This document shows, piece by piece, positions 63,418 through 64,000 of a DNA stretch of 64,000 nt; within the stretch, counting starts at the first letter, position 1; the number at the start of each line of letters is the position of its first letter. Source of the stretch: an uncultured Pelagibacteraceae bacterium (GTDB taxonomy: Bacteria > Pseudomonadota > Alphaproteobacteria > Pelagibacterales > AG-422-B15). The stretch spans positions 1-64,000 of the forward strand of contig CACCCN010000003.1 in the NCBI GenBank assembly GCA_902544525.1, written 5' to 3'. Below the pieces are notes generated by a model that saw only the letters and a program-made list of their open reading frames with translations, ran no database searches and was not told where the DNA came from. A program made the translations under genes and the position numbers.

Positions 63418-64000
63418 TTATGAACCTATATGATTTGAGGCTAGTTCTGTAATGCTCATTAGGCTTTTTTCCAAGTTATGTTGCTGTGTAGAAATGTCTA
63501 TTTTATCAAATTGAGGGTCGAGTGGTTCGCCCCAAACAATACATATTTCATTAAAAGGTTTAGGAACAATAAATTTATCCCATGTGTTTAAGACCCATTT
63601 TTTCTTACACGCAAGAGACATTGGTAAGATTTTTTTATTACTTATTCTTGAAATATTTATTGTTCCCTCACCAACTTTATGTCTTGGTCCCCTTGGGCCA
63701 TCAGGAGTGATACCTATTGATATATTGTTTTTTAATGATTTGAGAATTTTTCTTAAACTAATTAGGCTATTTTTTTCCTTTTCTTTATTTGGATTATTGG
63801 TTGAACCACGAATAGAATTAAAGCCGTGAAGTTTTATTAAATCAGCAATCATGTCACCATCTCTGTGCTTTGAAATTAATATATCAATCCTTTTCTTAGA
63901 TTGCCATGTTAAAGGAGAAAGTAATAATTGATCATGCCAAAGAGCATAGATAAAAGAAATATCATCATTCAATAATTTATCTAAATTAATTTTATTAATA
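63418..64000 (-). CDS. Lysophospholipid acyltransferase-like protein (DUF374), 5' end outside window
   Basis: The frame stays open to the window edge, so the N terminus lies beyond; the in-frame TTG near 63972 is then an internal Leu. About 194 residues are visible of the usual ~220. DUF374 motifs: ALWHDQLLLSP (catalytic His-Asp), ILISKHRDGDMIADLIKLHGFNSIRGSTN and IGITPDGPRGPRHKVGEG. It is thought to act in the outer-membrane lipid pathway. The order DUF374-waaA-lpxK-acyltransferase is a known alphaproteobacterial operon. Confidence 0.93.
   Translation of the reverse strand, partial: INKINLDKLLNDDISFIYALWHDQLLLSPLTWQSKKRIDILISKHRDGDMIADLIKLHGFNSIRGSTNNPNKEKEKNSLISLRKILKSLKNNISIGITPDGPRGPRHKVGEGTINISRISNKKILPMSLACKKKWVLNTWDKFIVPKPFNEICIVWGEPLDPQFDKIDISTQQHNLEKSLMSITELASNHIGS

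Noticed and set aside
63418-63972. Complete 184-residue acyltransferase with TTG start at 63972
   Set aside because: The frame remains open upstream to the window edge, and the N-terminal part of DUF374 is missing, so the gene is cut by the window.

Overview
The window is 64 kb of AT-rich (visibly about one third G+C), densely packed bacterial chromosome. Gene order and family content point to an alphaproteobacterium with a streamlined, probably marine, genome. Evidence: hisS-hisZ-hisG, murA-DUF2948-hisD-infA-maf-tRNA-Phe, HAD(TIGR01459)-ribF-ileS-lspA-DUF3035, and purD/xseA-DUF2093 next to lpxK-waaA-DUF374 are neighbourhoods I know from Alphaproteobacteria. The tRNA-His also lacks the extra 5' G and has A73, a trait of one alphaproteobacterial group. 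An AT-rich oceanic lineage (SAR11-like, HIMB59/AEGEAN-169-like or similar) is my inference. I see no prophage, insertion sequence, CRISPR array or rRNA, and no gene-free stretch longer than about 260 bases.

Layout. 1-3467: a catabolic operon (end of a thiamine-diphosphate enzyme, DUF1185 protein, alpha/beta hydrolase, aldehyde dehydrogenase). 3479-7394: a secreted lyase-like protein, an unknown protein, and a two-subunit sodium/solute symporter. 7438-10712: an ABC-2 exporter, a SnoaL-like protein and a Rieske oxygenase. 10719-15923: a DMT transporter and a cluster for ectoine-type compatible solute degradation (DpaL/EutB-like lyase, M20 deacylase, EutA-like protein, DoeA ectoine hydrolase). 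15929-20890: a hydroxyacid dehydrogenase, propionyl-CoA synthetase, and an acetaldehyde-dehydrogenase/DUF779 pair. 20984-27747: dcd, murA, hisD, infA, maf, a zinc peptidase, tRNA-Phe and small membrane proteins. 27894-33896: tRNA-His, a cytochrome b/cytochrome c pair, an MFS transporter and the hisS-hisZ-hisG-DUF2805 operon. 33999-35744: five tandem genes for very small single-domain proteins (GYD, ABM, SnoaL, cupin, ferredoxin-like). 35763-37906: a terminator and groESL with a heat-shock-like promoter. 37960-48139: SDR, HAD, ribF, ileS, lspA, a BamF-like lipoprotein, a short SbmA, pgi, rsmD, a pseudouridine synthase and tadA. 48142-57884: an acyl-CoA dehydrogenase, xseB, ispA, aroC, a polyprenyl synthase, an S49 peptidase, a single-chain glycyl-tRNA synthetase, carbonic anhydrase, an ACAD10/11-type kinase and purD. 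57938-64000: xseA, DUF2093, an M23 peptidase, and lipid A/Kdo genes.

How it fits together. About half the window is housekeeping: translation, histidine and purine synthesis, isoprenoids, outer-membrane assembly and LPS. Interleaved are small catabolic operons suited to marine dissolved organic matter: ectoines, a Rieske substrate, short-chain acids and aldehydes, and possibly 4-hydroxy acids. The least explained parts are the small-protein cluster at 33999-35744, the separated kinase/acyl-CoA dehydrogenase resembling the halves of animal ACAD10/11, and the DUF1185 operon.
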